Shown here: positions 16,030 through 24,938 of the stretch, one piece after another
Layout: every line of letters starts with the position of its first letter
How positions within the stretch are numbered: the first letter of the stretch is position 1
Origin: Cyanobium sp. M30B3
Lineage (GTDB): Bacteria; Cyanobacteriota; Cyanobacteriia; PCC-6307; Cyanobiaceae
DNA length: 64,000 nt
Direction of reading: 5' to 3'
Assembly (NCBI GenBank): GCA_018399015.1
Contig: CP073761.1
Location: 2,108,001-2,172,000 of the forward strand
Notes under the pieces: generated by a model
What the model was told of the DNA's origin: nothing
The model's database searches: none
The model's input: the letters and a program-made list of their open reading frames with translations, nothing else
Made by a program: the position numbers and the translations under genes

Positions 16030-17184
16030 TCACTCCTGCCCGGGTCCGCAGGAAGCGGGGGCGTCCAGCACGGCCGCCAGCCGGCGCACCGCCGTGGCCC
16101 AGGTGAACTCCTGCCAGCGCCCGGCCAGGGCCTGCCGCCACTGCAGATAGCCCGCATAGGGGGTGAGACGGGCGGCAAGCCAGTGGGCCACCTCGGTGGG
16201 GTGGGGATGGGCCGGGAACAGCTGGCCGCAGCCGTCGTCCGGCAGGGTGGCGAGAATGCCGCCCACGGCATGGGCCAGCACCGGCACGCCCAGGCGCAGG
16301 CACTCGCGGGCGGCGATCCCGAAGGCCTCGGCCTGGGAGAAGAGGGTGCCGAAATGCCAGCTGCGCAGCTCGGCCACGAAGCGGGCCGGCTGCTGCTGCT
16401 TGTCGATGAAGCCCAGGGGCTGGATGGCCGGGTGGCTAGGCAGCTGGGCGGGCGGAATGCCGAGCACGCGGATCTGGGCGGGGATGCCGAGCTGATCGAG
16501 GGCCTCCACCAGCTGCAGCAGGAACGGACCGCCCTTGCGCTGCCACTCCTTGCCCAGCAGACCGAGGCGCAGGGGATGCTCGGGGCCCGGGGGCGGGGGC
16601 GCCGGCGCGGGCGGCAGGGAGGCAAGGGCGGCCTCGTGGAGGTTGGCGCCGGCGGGCACCACCGCCACCCGCTCGGGGGGCAGGCCGTAGTGCTCGCTGA
16701 GGGAGCGGGCGGCCCAGGGGCTCATGGCGATCACGGCCTGGGCCTGGTGGTAGGCGCAGCGCTCGCGCTCCAGCAGCTGGCGCTGCAGAGAGGGGGCGAT
16801 GCGGCTGCCGAAGCCGTAGGCCTCGAGTACCTGGGTGGTGGTGGCGTCGATGTAGAAGGCCACACGCCAGGCGCTGGGCCAGGGATGGAGGGGCAGCAGG
16901 GGGTAGTGGCTGAGCAGGGCCAGGGGCTGATCGGGGGGAAGACGGGCCTGGACCAGCAGGGCACGGCAGAAGCCGGTGCTGTACTGGAAGCCACCGGGGC
17001 GGCCGCTGCGCAGCAGCTGGAGCAGATTCCAGGCGCGGCGGCGCCAGCGCAGCCGCTGGGGCTGCAGGGCCAGCCCCCCCTGCAGGAGGCCGGTCTGGAG
17101 GCCAGCCTGGAGCAGGGCCTGGGGGGTGCCGCTCCAGGTGGCGGGATCGGTGGCGTCACCGCAGCAGAGCAGCAGGCGGTTCAT
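16030..17184 (-). CDS. GT4 glycosyltransferase
   Basis: Protein of 384 residues from the ATG at 17184, which overlaps the FkbM stop by 4 bases (ATGA). Acceptor half includes WRVAFYIDATTTQVLEAYG and YHQAQAVIAMSPWAARSL. Donor half has LRLGLLGKEWQRKGGPFLLQL and FGTLFSQAEAFGIAARECLRLG with an intact EX7E, then the PV.AHAVGG loop. Pro/Ala-rich linker around 190-205 between the two GT-B domains. Translational coupling to its neighbours indicates one operon. Substrate unknown. Confidence 0.87.
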   Translation of the reverse strand: MNRLLLCCGDATDPATWSGTPQALLQAGLQTGLLQGGLALQPQRLRWRRRAWNLLQLLRSGRPGGFQYSTGFCRALLVQARLPPDQPLALLSHYPLLPLHPWPSAWRVAFYIDATTTQVLEAYGFGSRIAPSLQRQLLERERCAYHQAQAVIAMSPWAARSLSEHYGLPPERVAVVPAGANLHEAALASLPPAPAPPPPGPEHPLRLGLLGKEWQRKGGPFLLQLVEALDQLGIPAQIRVLGIPPAQLPSHPAIQPLGFIDKQQQPARFVAELRSWHFGTLFSQAEAFGIAARECLRLGVPVLAHAVGGILATLPDDGCGQLFPAHPHPTEVAHWLAARLTPYAGYLQWRQALAGRWQEFTWATAVRRLAAVLDAPASCGPGQE

Positions 17185-18044
17185 GGCCGCCGCCGCGGGC
17201 TGAGGGCCTCGATCAGATCCTGGCGGCGGCGGTGCACCAGCACCAGGTTGGGGCCGATCAGGTCGTCGAGATCCGGGCTGTAGCGGTCGTACCACGCCAC
17301 GCCGGCGGGGTAGAGCTTGCCCAGGCGGTAGCTGGCTCCGTAGTGGCGCAGGTAGTCGTGGATGAAGGTGCGGGAGAAGAGGTTGGCCTTGCCGTACTCC
17401 AGTTGGATGCAGGCGATGGCCCCGGCATCCAGCAGCCCCTGGGCGCCGGCCAGCACCCGCTGCTCGAAACCCTCCACATCGATCTTGAGCAGCTCGATGG
17501 CCGTGATGCCCTGGCTGGCGCAAAAGCTGTCCAGCCGCCGGGCAGGCAGCGTGAACACCTGGGGCTGGGCCAGCCCATGCACCCCCGGCTGCACCCCGGC
17601 CAGGGCGGAGGTGTGGCCGCTGTGGCGGGGGTCGGCGTAAAGGGTGAGCGGGCCGTCCTGGTCGGCCAGGGCCAGCCCGTGCAGCCGGGCCCGGGGTTCA
17701 GCGGCGTGGGCCGTCTGCAGCTGGGCGAAAACAGCCGGCACCGGCTCGAAGGCCCACACCTGCACGCGGGGGGACGCCTGCAGGGCAAGGGCGGTGTAAT
17801 CGCCGCGGTTGGCCCCCACGTCAACCACCAGCCAGGGCTGGCCTGCGGCCAGGGCGGCCAGGCGGCCCAGCAACCAGGCCTCGCCGTTGCTGGCGGGGTC
17901 GTAGTTGTTGTTCTCGTAGAGGCCGTGGAACACGCAGGCCAGGCGGTCGAGCCCAGCCAGCAGGGGGTGGCCGTGGTGGGCCGGCAGCAGGCGCTGGAGG
18001 CGGGGGTAGGCCGGGCGCCAGAGGCGATGGAAGAGGGAGGCCAC
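17181..18044 (-). CDS. FkbM-family SAM-dependent methyltransferase
   Basis: Protein of 287 residues. The SAM loop is VVDVGANRGDYTALAL (about 73-88), followed by WAFEPVPAVFAQLQ; LLKIDVEGFEQRVLAGA (about 193-209) is the FkbM-family block, then IQLEYG. FkbM enzymes O-methylate sugars or polyketides. Here it would cap or modify a sugar of the polymer. ATGA coupling to the GT4 gene downstream and a 3-base gap to the one upstream place it firmly in the operon. The insert GLYENNNYDPASNGE near residue 42 is typical of polysaccharide-locus members. Confidence 0.9.
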   Translation of the reverse strand: MASLFHRLWRPAYPRLQRLLPAHHGHPLLAGLDRLACVFHGLYENNNYDPASNGEAWLLGRLAALAAGQPWLVVDVGANRGDYTALALQASPRVQVWAFEPVPAVFAQLQTAHAAEPRARLHGLALADQDGPLTLYADPRHSGHTSALAGVQPGVHGLAQPQVFTLPARRLDSFCASQGITAIELLKIDVEGFEQRVLAGAQGLLDAGAIACIQLEYGKANLFSRTFIHDYLRHYGASYRLGKLYPAGVAWYDRYSPDLDDLIGPNLVLVHRRRQDLIEALSPRRRP

Positions 18045-18047
18045 GGC

Positions 18048-19148
18048 TCAGCGAACGGGGGGGGAACCGGCCAGCAGCCCGTACCAGGCGGCGGCGCTGG
18101 GGGCGATGGCGAAGCGCTCGGCCTGGCGCAGGGCACGCCCGGCCAGGGCGGAGCGGGAAGGGGGATCGGCCATCAGGGCAGCCAGGCGCTGGGCCCAGAC
18201 CTGCTGATCCCGGGGGGGCAGCAGCTCCCCGGCGGAGCCTTCGGCCAGCAGTTCCCGGCAGGCTGGCACATCACTGGCCAGCAGGGGCAGGCCGGCCGCC
18301 ATGGCCTCGATCAGGGCGATGCCGAACCCCTCGGCGGCGGTGGTGGAGAAGGCGAACAGGTCGGCCTGGCCCAGCAGCTCCGGAATGTCGCTGCGGCGAC
18401 CCAGCAGCACGGCCCCGGGATCGAGCCCCAGCTCGCGGGCCAGCTGCTCGAGCGGGGCGCGCTCGGGACCCTCGCCCACCAGCCACAGCTCCCAGCCGGG
18501 CCGGCGCGCCGCCGCGAAGGCGCGCAGCAGGGTGGGCTGGTCCTTGATCCGGTCGAGCCGGGCCACCATCAGCACCCGCTGGCGGTCGTGGGGGGGGCGC
18601 CGGGCACGGCTGGCCGCGGCGCGGGCGGCGATGGCGCCGGTGTCGCAGCCGTTGGCGATCACCGCCGCCAGCCGGCAACCGGGCGGCAGGCGCTCCAGGG
18701 AAGCCGCCACGGCCCTGCTGCAGGGCACCACGGCCACCCCGAGGCGCCCGAACCAGCGCAGCAGCCGCAGCCAGCGGCGCCGGCCGGCCGGATCCACCGC
18801 GAGGGCAGGGGCGGTGTTCTGCAGGGTCACGGCCAGCCGGCGCACCCCCGCCAGGCGGGCGCCGAGGGCAAACCAGAGGATCGGCCGGCTGCAGGGGAAG
18901 AGCAGCACCGCATCGGGCCGCAGGCGGCGGCAGTGGCGCCAGGCGGCCCAGGCCAGGGCCAGGCGGTCGCTGCGGCGCAGGTGGTGCACCGGCAGCAGGG
19001 GGGCAAAGGCCGGCTCCAGGTCGCGCACCGCCCCGTCGAGGTTGAGCAGCGCCGCCCGCACCCCGGGCGGCGCATGGCGGATCAGTTGCAGCGCCAGGGA
19101 CTCGATGCCGGCGGCGTGGAGGCCATTGAGCACGTGCAGCACCTTCAC
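18048..19148 (-). CDS. GT4 glycosyltransferase (tandem paralogue of the next gene upstream)
   Basis: Protein of 366 residues, ATG start overlapping the upstream stop by 4 bases. MKVLHVLNGLHAAGIESLAL is the first Rossmann strand; LNLDGAVRDLEPAFAPL, VAVVPCSRAVAASL, RVLMVARLDRIKDQPTLLRA and AEGFGIALIEAMAAGLPLLA (EX7E) follow. The gene at 19145 carries LCLDGGARDLEPEFAAL, MVARLEPHKDQPTLIRA and DEGFGIALAEAMAAGVPV at equivalent places, indicating a tandem duplication. The family resembles WcaL/PelF-like GT4 enzymes. Donor not predictable. Confidence 0.89.
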   Translation of the reverse strand: MKVLHVLNGLHAAGIESLALQLIRHAPPGVRAALLNLDGAVRDLEPAFAPLLPVHHLRRSDRLALAWAAWRHCRRLRPDAVLLFPCSRPILWFALGARLAGVRRLAVTLQNTAPALAVDPAGRRRWLRLLRWFGRLGVAVVPCSRAVAASLERLPPGCRLAAVIANGCDTGAIAARAAASRARRPPHDRQRVLMVARLDRIKDQPTLLRAFAAARRPGWELWLVGEGPERAPLEQLARELGLDPGAVLLGRRSDIPELLGQADLFAFSTTAAEGFGIALIEAMAAGLPLLASDVPACRELLAEGSAGELLPPRDQQVWAQRLAALMADPPSRSALAGRALRQAERFAIAPSAAAWYGLLAGSPPVR

Positions 19149-20287
19149 GCCAGGCCCAGCTCCTCGGCATAGGCCCGGGCCATGGCCGGAATGGCGAAGT
19201 GGCGCCGGGCCCGCCGGCGGGCAGAGGCGGCCCGGCGGCGGGCGCCCGCGAGGTCGGCCAGCACCGCCTGGATGCCGGCCGCCAGGGCGGGGGCGCTGGC
19301 GGGCTCCACCAGCAGGCCGCAGCGGCCGCCCGCCAGCACCTCGTGGCAGGCGGGCACGTTGCTGGCCACCACCGGCACCCCGGCGGCCATCGCCTCTGCC
19401 AGGGCAATCCCGAAGCCCTCATCCGGCCGGGCGGCGAACACGAACAGATCGAGCTGGGCCAGCAGCTCGGGGATGTCGCGCCGGCTGCCCAACAGACGCA
19501 CCTGGCTGCCGAGCCCGAGGGACTGCACCAGGGCCGTGAGCCGGGCCTGCTGGCTGCCATCACCGATCAGCCAGAGCTGGGGGCGGAGGCCCTGATCGCG
19601 CAGCAGGGCCAGGGCGCGGATCAATGTGGGTTGGTCCTTGTGGGGTTCGAGGCGGGCCACCATGCCCAGCCGGGGCGGTTGCCGCCAGTAGGGCGCCCGG
19701 GCCCGGGCGGCGGGGGTGAAGCGCTGCAGATCACAGGCGTTGTGGATGGTGCGGGTCTCCCGCGGGCGCACGCCGAAATCCCGGATGGTGGCCTGGCGAA
19801 TGGCGCGGGAGCAGCAGAGCAGGCGATGGGTGAAGGGCCGGCCCAGCTGCACCCACAGGCGGAATTTCACAAAGGCGCGGCCCGTCCACACCGGCGGCGC
19901 ATTGCCCACGTGGGCGCAGGTGCGCGTCACCCCGGCCAGGCGGGCACCGATGGCCACCAGGGCATGCCAGCCGAGGGGGAAACAGAGCACGGCCCGGGGG
20001 TGGAGGTGGCGGCAGAGACGGAAACTGAGGGCCAGCAGGCGCGGATAGCGCATCCAGCCGGCACCAAGCCCGGCCCAGTGCAGGGGAACCCCGAGGGCGG
20101 CGAATTCAGGCTCCAGATCCCTGGCGCCGCCATCGAGGCACAGCACCTCCAGCCGCCAGCCCTGGCGCCTCCAGTGGCCGGCGAGCTGGAGGGCCAGCTG
20201 CGGGCAGCCCTCAGCCGCCAGGGAGGACAGCACGATCAGCAGGGCGGGCGGCCTGGCGGCAGGGGTGGAGGCTTCAGGTGCCAGCAT
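19145..20287 (-). CDS. GT4 glycosyltransferase (tandem paralogue)
   Basis: Protein of 380 residues from the ATG at 20287, overlapping the upstream methyltransferase by 14 bases; the longer frame reads into that gene and is rejected. LLIVLSSLAAEGCPQLALQL opens the acceptor domain. RLLCCSRAIRQATI, LGMVARLEPHKDQPTLIRAL, VRLLGSRRDIPELL and EGFGIALAEAMAAG (EX7E) define the donor domain. It is very similar to the gene immediately downstream (18048), and the two probably act on related acceptors in the same chain. Confidence 0.89.
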   Translation of the reverse strand: MLAPEASTPAARPPALLIVLSSLAAEGCPQLALQLAGHWRRQGWRLEVLCLDGGARDLEPEFAALGVPLHWAGLGAGWMRYPRLLALSFRLCRHLHPRAVLCFPLGWHALVAIGARLAGVTRTCAHVGNAPPVWTGRAFVKFRLWVQLGRPFTHRLLCCSRAIRQATIRDFGVRPRETRTIHNACDLQRFTPAARARAPYWRQPPRLGMVARLEPHKDQPTLIRALALLRDQGLRPQLWLIGDGSQQARLTALVQSLGLGSQVRLLGSRRDIPELLAQLDLFVFAARPDEGFGIALAEAMAAGVPVVASNVPACHEVLAGGRCGLLVEPASAPALAAGIQAVLADLAGARRRAASARRRARRHFAIPAMARAYAEELGLA

Positions 20288-21236
20288 CGCCAGGCCCGCC
20301 GTTGATCTCGGCCACACAGAGCAGCTCGGGGGCCAGGCCGGCAACAGCCAGCAGGGGCATCAGCGGCAGCAGCAGCAGCAGCAGCGGGAGGGCAGCCTGC
20401 CAGGGACTCCGGCACCAGCCCAGCTGCCCCAGCGCCACGGCCAGGGACTGGTGGCGCCGCAGCGAGCGGAGCTCCAGCACCCGGAAACCCTCCTGCTGCA
20501 GCAGCGATCGCAGGGCCGGGGCGGAATAGTGGTGCACATGGATCGGCGGGTCCCAGCCATACCAGCGCTGCCGGAAGAGGTAACGCCAGAGGGAGCGGGG
20601 GTTGGGGAGCACCAGGATCAGGCGGGCGCCGGGCCGCATGCGCTGGCGCAGGGCGGTGAGCAACTCCCGGGGTTGCACAACATGCTCGAACACGTGCAGC
20701 AGCACCACGTTGTGGGCGGTGGCCACCAGGCTCAGGGTGCGCTCGGAGCTGAGCGAATCCTCCACCAGGGCCAATCCCCGCTGGGCGGCCAGGGCAATGG
20801 AACTGGCCGACTGCTCGACCCCGCACACCGTCCAGCCTCGCCGCCGGGCCTCGAGGCAGAACTCCCCGGTGCCGGCCCCCAGATCGAGAATCGAACCGGG
20901 CCTGAGCCAGCGCCAGAACGGATAGGGCTGCTCGCCGCCGCTGGCCAGCCAGCGCAGCACGCCCTTGAGTCTGGACGGCGGTTGCTGCAGCCGGGCCCAT
21001 AGCTGTTGGCCGGCGGGGGAGTGCCACCAGCGGTCCTGGCGCTGATCGAGCAGCTGGTAGTAGTGGTGGAGCTGGCTGGGGTGTGGAGGGGGCACCAGGC
21101 TGATGATGCCGCAGCCGGGGCAGTGGGCATAGCTGTAGCGCTGGCCGGTGAGGCCGAGGTTCTCCGGGCAGGAGCGGGCGCAGATCGCCGCCCTGGGATC
21201 GCCGCAGACCGGACAGTGCAGCGCGGAGGGCGTCAC
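20274..21236 (-). CDS. Class I SAM-dependent methyltransferase with N-terminal zinc ribbon
   Basis: Protein of 320 residues. Two CxxC pairs (HCPVCGD, Cys8/11, and HCPGCG, Cys39/42) form an N-terminal zinc-ribbon typical of sugar C- or O-methyltransferases in polysaccharide loci. The SAM site is ILDLGAGTGEFCLEA around 115-130, then LLHVFEHVVQPRELL and the HVHHYSAPALRSLL block. A hydrophobic C-terminal segment (about 285-310) may peripherally anchor it. ATGA-type overlap with the upstream GT4 and 14-base overlap with the downstream one show tight coupling. The exact sugar is unknown. Confidence 0.87.
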   Translation of the reverse strand: MTPSALHCPVCGDPRAAICARSCPENLGLTGQRYSYAHCPGCGIISLVPPPHPSQLHHYYQLLDQRQDRWWHSPAGQQLWARLQQPPSRLKGVLRWLASGGEQPYPFWRWLRPGSILDLGAGTGEFCLEARRRGWTVCGVEQSASSIALAAQRGLALVEDSLSSERTLSLVATAHNVVLLHVFEHVVQPRELLTALRQRMRPGARLILVLPNPRSLWRYLFRQRWYGWDPPIHVHHYSAPALRSLLQQEGFRVLELRSLRRHQSLAVALGQLGWCRSPWQAALPLLLLLLPLMPLLAVAGLAPELLCVAEINGGPGDAGT

Positions 21237-22534
21237 GGTCGCCAGCCGTAGAGAGGGGCGAGTTCGGCTGCCATCCGGCTGAAACGGCGGTCGGGAGAAA
21301 GGGAGGGGGCCGTCCTGAGCTGGGCGGGGTTGCCCAGCAGGGCCTGGAGGTGGCGGGTCCAGGCCTGGGCCGTGGGGGGAAGCAAGGTGCAGCCGGACAC
21401 GCCGGCCAGCAGCTCGCGGATGCCCCCCCGGTCGGTGCCGGTCACCGGCAGGTGGGCCGCCAGCGCTTCCAGCACGGTGAGGGGACCGGTCTCCAGCCAG
21501 GTGGAGGGCACCACGGCCAGGTCGTACTGCTGCAGCTGAGGCAGCAGATGCTCGGGGGGCAGGGTACCCAGCACGGCGAAGCGGCGGTCGGTGGCGATGG
21601 CCCGCTGGAGCCGCTGGCCATAGGGGTCGTCCCAGCCGGGACCGTAGAAGTGCAGCAGCACCGGCGCATCGGCTGGCAGGGCCTGGATGGCCTCCACCAG
21701 CAGGTGAAAGCCCTTCACCGGATGGCAGCGTCCCCAGGCCACCAGGCGCAGCAGGCCATCCTGCATGGGCTGGCGGCGGCGCGGCGGCAGGGGGGCGGGT
21801 CCGGCACTGCGGATCAGATGAATCTTGTGGGCTGGCACCCCCTGGCCGAGCAGCAGGTCACGGCTCCAGGCGGCGAGCACATGGATGGCATCGGCCAGGC
21901 GGGTGAGCTCCAACCAGGCGGCGTGAAAGGCGCCGGTGAGCTGACGGGCCGTGAGGAGATGGGCCAGGCGCCCGCCAGCCTCCGCACTGAGGGGCCAGCC
22001 ACTCTGCAGGGCCACGCCGGCCGCCAGCCAGCGGGGCAGGCCGCCATTGTGCAGGCGGCAGCGGGTGCAGCGGCGTGGACGCAGGCGGCCATCGCAGACG
22101 GCACCGCTGGCGTCGATCAGGTTGCCCTTGATGCAGCTGAAGCCCGGGGCATGCACGGTAACCACCACCCGCACCCCCGCGGCCCTGGCGGCACGCACAT
22201 GGCTGAGGCCGCAGCGCTCACTGAAGGAGTGAAGGTGAAGCGCCGTGGGGCGGAACGCAGCCAGCAGCTCGGTGAAGCCGGGGATGGAGGCGGCAGTGGC
22301 GGCCACCTGCTGGTGGCGGTTGCCGGGGACAACCGGATATAGCAGCCGCTGGTGGGCCGCCAAGGCGGCGGCGGGGTTGTGGTGGGGCGCCAGCAGGGGG
22401 GCACGGTGGGCGGCCCAGAGGATGGCAGCGGCGGGGTGCTGCTGAAGCTGGGCCTGGAGCAGCTGCTGCACGAACAACTCGGTGCCACCAGTGACGCAGG
22501 GGTAGTGGTCGTTGCTGAGGTGAAGCAGACGCAT
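21233..22534 (-). CDS. GT4 glycosyltransferase
   Basis: Protein of 433 residues from the ATG at 22534, overlapping the upstream stop (ATGA). MRLLHLSNDHYPCVTGGTEL is the GT4 entry motif; a Cys-containing insert around 140-165 (CIKGNLID, CDGRLRPRRCTRCRLHNGG) resembles the zinc-binding loop of some GT4 enzymes that start HAPGFSC. Donor half: RLVAWGRCHPVKGFHLLVEA, VVPSTWLETGPLTVLEALAA (EX7E), VTGTDRGGIRELL. The Cys cluster is of the type seen in large cyanobacterial and rhizobial GT4 proteins. Substrate unknown. Confidence 0.88.
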   Translation of the reverse strand: MRLLHLSNDHYPCVTGGTELFVQQLLQAQLQQHPAAAILWAAHRAPLLAPHHNPAAALAAHQRLLYPVVPGNRHQQVAATAASIPGFTELLAAFRPTALHLHSFSERCGLSHVRAARAAGVRVVVTVHAPGFSCIKGNLIDASGAVCDGRLRPRRCTRCRLHNGGLPRWLAAGVALQSGWPLSAEAGGRLAHLLTARQLTGAFHAAWLELTRLADAIHVLAAWSRDLLLGQGVPAHKIHLIRSAGPAPLPPRRRQPMQDGLLRLVAWGRCHPVKGFHLLVEAIQALPADAPVLLHFYGPGWDDPYGQRLQRAIATDRRFAVLGTLPPEHLLPQLQQYDLAVVPSTWLETGPLTVLEALAAHLPVTGTDRGGIRELLAGVSGCTLLPPTAQAWTRHLQALLGNPAQLRTAPSLSPDRRFSRMAAELAPLYGWRP

Positions 22535-23730
22535 CAGGCTGCTTGCAGGGCCTCTGCCAGGTGATCGAGCCCGAAGCTGGGCCGCGCCAGCGGACGGGGC
22601 AGGGCCTGGGCCGTGGCCATGGCCTCGCCGATGGTGGCGGCGATGGCCTCGGGCTCCAGGGAAGGCAGCAGCCAACCATTCACACCGGGCGTGACCACCT
22701 CGCCGCAGAACGCTGAGGCGATCACCGGGCAGCCGTAGGCCAGGGCCTCCAGCTGGGTGATGGCGAAGCCATCGGAGAGGGTGGGCAGGATCATTGCGTG
22801 GGCCTGGCCGTAGCGGGCGGCCACCTGGGAGCGGGGCACGGGGCCGAGCCAGCGGATATTCGGAGCTGTGACCCAGGCCTGGGGATCGAGTTCGCTGGGG
22901 CCGGCCAGGGTGAGCTGCACGGGCTGGCCCTCCAGCAGACGCATGGCATCAAGCAGGCGGCCGATGCCCTTGCGCAGGCCGATGGTGCCGAGGAAGAGCA
23001 GCTGGAAGGGGATGGCGGGCGCTGACGGGGCAGGGGCACGCTCCACGGAGGGCTCATACACGAGGGGTATCAGGCGCAGCTTGCTGGCAGGCACCCCCTG
23101 GCGCAGCAGGCAACGCCAGCTCCAGGGTGAATTCACCACGATGCGATCAGCCAGCTCAAGCTCTTCGGCCCAGTGCTGCCAGTAGAGCGGTGGAGCCGGC
23201 TGCCAGGAACCAGCGAGGCTGGGGTAGCGGCGGTGCTCGGCGATCACCAGCTGCTCCTCCTCCGGGCCGGGATCCATCTGGCCAAGCACGCAGTGATAAC
23301 CCCGCTGCCGCGCCAGGCGGAAGATGGAGCGGGCGGCGTAGCTGTAGCTGAAGACGTTGAGATGAGTTGTGTTGCCCGCACGCGATCGATGGGCGTGAAG
23401 ACGCAGGAGCTGGCGGCAAGCCCAGCGCTGAAACCAGGCATTGCGGGCCATGGTGCGGGGCCAACCTGCTGGCGAGCGTGCGAGGCGGGAGCGCAGCTCG
23501 AAGGGCAGACTGCCGAGCCAGGGGGCCCGCACCGAAGCAACAGTCAGATCAGGGTGAAAGCGACCCGCCAACCCCTTCGAGGGCACAAATCGGAGAAGGG
23601 CTGAGTCTGGCGGGACCCAGCAATCTGTGAAAAGGTGCTGAAGCAACTCAAGCCTCTGCAAGGCTCTCGGGATGGCGTAGTGCTCGCGGGCGCCAATCTG
23701 CAACGCCAGCCAGGAGCTGGTGCTGCTCAT
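22534..23730 (-). CDS. GT4 glycosyltransferase (paralogue of the gene at 14828)
   Basis: Protein of 398 residues, ATG start in ATGA overlap with the upstream gene. WLALQIGAREHYAIPRALQR, then LFTDCWVPPDSALLRF; donor half FQLLFLGTIGLRKGIGRLLD, GPVPRSQVAARYGQAHAMIL, and SDGFAITQLEALAYGCPV with Asp in the first EX7E position. It shares the organisation of the gene at 14828. Together with its upstream neighbour it forms a paralogous pair in reversed order relative to 13621/14828, which suggests duplication followed by rearrangement. Confidence 0.88.
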   Translation of the reverse strand: MSSTSSWLALQIGAREHYAIPRALQRLELLQHLFTDCWVPPDSALLRFVPSKGLAGRFHPDLTVASVRAPWLGSLPFELRSRLARSPAGWPRTMARNAWFQRWACRQLLRLHAHRSRAGNTTHLNVFSYSYAARSIFRLARQRGYHCVLGQMDPGPEEEQLVIAEHRRYPSLAGSWQPAPPLYWQHWAEELELADRIVVNSPWSWRCLLRQGVPASKLRLIPLVYEPSVERAPAPSAPAIPFQLLFLGTIGLRKGIGRLLDAMRLLEGQPVQLTLAGPSELDPQAWVTAPNIRWLGPVPRSQVAARYGQAHAMILPTLSDGFAITQLEALAYGCPVIASAFCGEVVTPGVNGWLLPSLEPEAIAATIGEAMATAQALPRPLARPSFGLDHLAEALQAA

Positions 23731-24938
23731 GCCTGGGAAGACGTCCTGGCAATCAGGCGTTGCAGAAGCAGCCGATCAACGGGGTTCAGCGCCCGGCGAT
23801 GGGCAGAGAGCACATGGGCCGCCGCCGCCTCCACGCCAGCGGCAAAGGCTCCTGGGCCGTAGGACGCCACACGACGCTGACTGGCGGCGGCGAGGCGCTC
23901 GGCCGCTGCGCCCGGGAGCTCGCACCACCAGCGGATTGACGCGGCAATGGAAGCCACGGAATGGGGATCAAAGCGCAGACCCGTGACACCCGGCTGCACC
24001 AGTTCCGGGGCACAGCCACAGGTGGAGGACACCAGCACGGGCAGACCTGCCGCCATCGCTTCGTTCACCACCAGGCCCCACTGCTCCACGGTGCTGGCAT
24101 GGATGAAGGCTTCAGCAAGCCCGTAGCGACTGGGCAGTTGGGCATAGGAGCAAGGCCCTGGAAGCAACACCCAATCCTGCAGCCCAAGGGCCTGCACATG
24201 GGCCTCAAGCTGGGTCCGCAGGGGCCCGTCGCCCAGGATCAGCAGGCTGAGCTGCTGCTGCTCTTCAGGAGCATGGCGACGCCAGAGGGCATAGCCCTCG
24301 ATCAGGCGAAAGAGGTTCTTCTTCTCGGTGAAGCGGGTCACCGCCAGGAGATAGCGGGGCGGCAGCCCGAGCTGGTTGCGGGCCTGCGCACCCTGGCCGC
24401 GCCAGTGGTGTGCCGTGGCGAAGTGGTCGTTGTCCACAGCGTTGTAGCCGCGGAAGATGGCCTCGGGAGCCACACCCAGCTGCTGCAGGTAGGCCGCCTG
24501 CGGTTCACCGCCCACCAGCCCTGCCTGGGCCAGGTTCAGCACCCGCCGCTTGAGGGCCTCACTCCAGGGCCTGCGGGGGGCATCGTGCCGATTGCTCTCG
24601 GAGCACATCACCACCGGCAGGCCTCGCTGGGCGGCTACCAGCAACGCCGCAAGACTCTCGGGAAAGCTGTAGCCACTGAGTACCAGAACCTGGGGGTTGA
24701 GGCGATCGATCCAGGCCTGGAGTTGCTCGTGCCAAGGCGGGGCTCCAGCCCCTGGATCAGCCAGGGTGTGCAGCGCAAACGGTGCCTGATCCGCATCGGT
24801 GGCCAGCACGGCAAAGGGGTCACCGGCGCGGCGCTGCAGCACCGCCACCTGGTGCCCAGCTTCAGCCACGGCCGACCAGCGGGCCACGTGGTAGGGCACC
24901 AGATTCACGATCACAGCGAGAATGCGCAGACCGCTCAT
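23727..24938 (-). CDS. GT4 glycosyltransferase (paralogue of the gene at 13621)
   Basis: Protein of 403 residues. ILAVIVNLVPYHVARWSAVA, MCSESNRHDAPRRPWSEALK and VGGEPQAAYLQQLG in the acceptor half; YLLAVTRFTEKKNLFRLIEG and VEQWGLVVNEAMAAGLPVLV (EX7E intact) in the donor half; then STCGCAPELVQPGVTGLRF. The gene at 13621 matches along its length, with Asp in place of the first Glu. ATGA overlaps at both ends. GC content starts to fall from here towards 26 kb. Confidence 0.89.
   Translation of the reverse strand: MSGLRILAVIVNLVPYHVARWSAVAEAGHQVAVLQRRAGDPFAVLATDADQAPFALHTLADPGAGAPPWHEQLQAWIDRLNPQVLVLSGYSFPESLAALLVAAQRGLPVVMCSESNRHDAPRRPWSEALKRRVLNLAQAGLVGGEPQAAYLQQLGVAPEAIFRGYNAVDNDHFATAHHWRGQGAQARNQLGLPPRYLLAVTRFTEKKNLFRLIEGYALWRRHAPEEQQQLSLLILGDGPLRTQLEAHVQALGLQDWVLLPGPCSYAQLPSRYGLAEAFIHASTVEQWGLVVNEAMAAGLPVLVSSTCGCAPELVQPGVTGLRFDPHSVASIAASIRWWCELPGAAAERLAAASQRRVASYGPGAFAAGVEAAAAHVLSAHRRALNPVDRLLLQRLIARTSSQA

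Noticed and set aside
17232-19172. 646-residue + strand frame
   Set aside because: Antisense of the FkbM and GT4 genes, with low-complexity composition and no domain.
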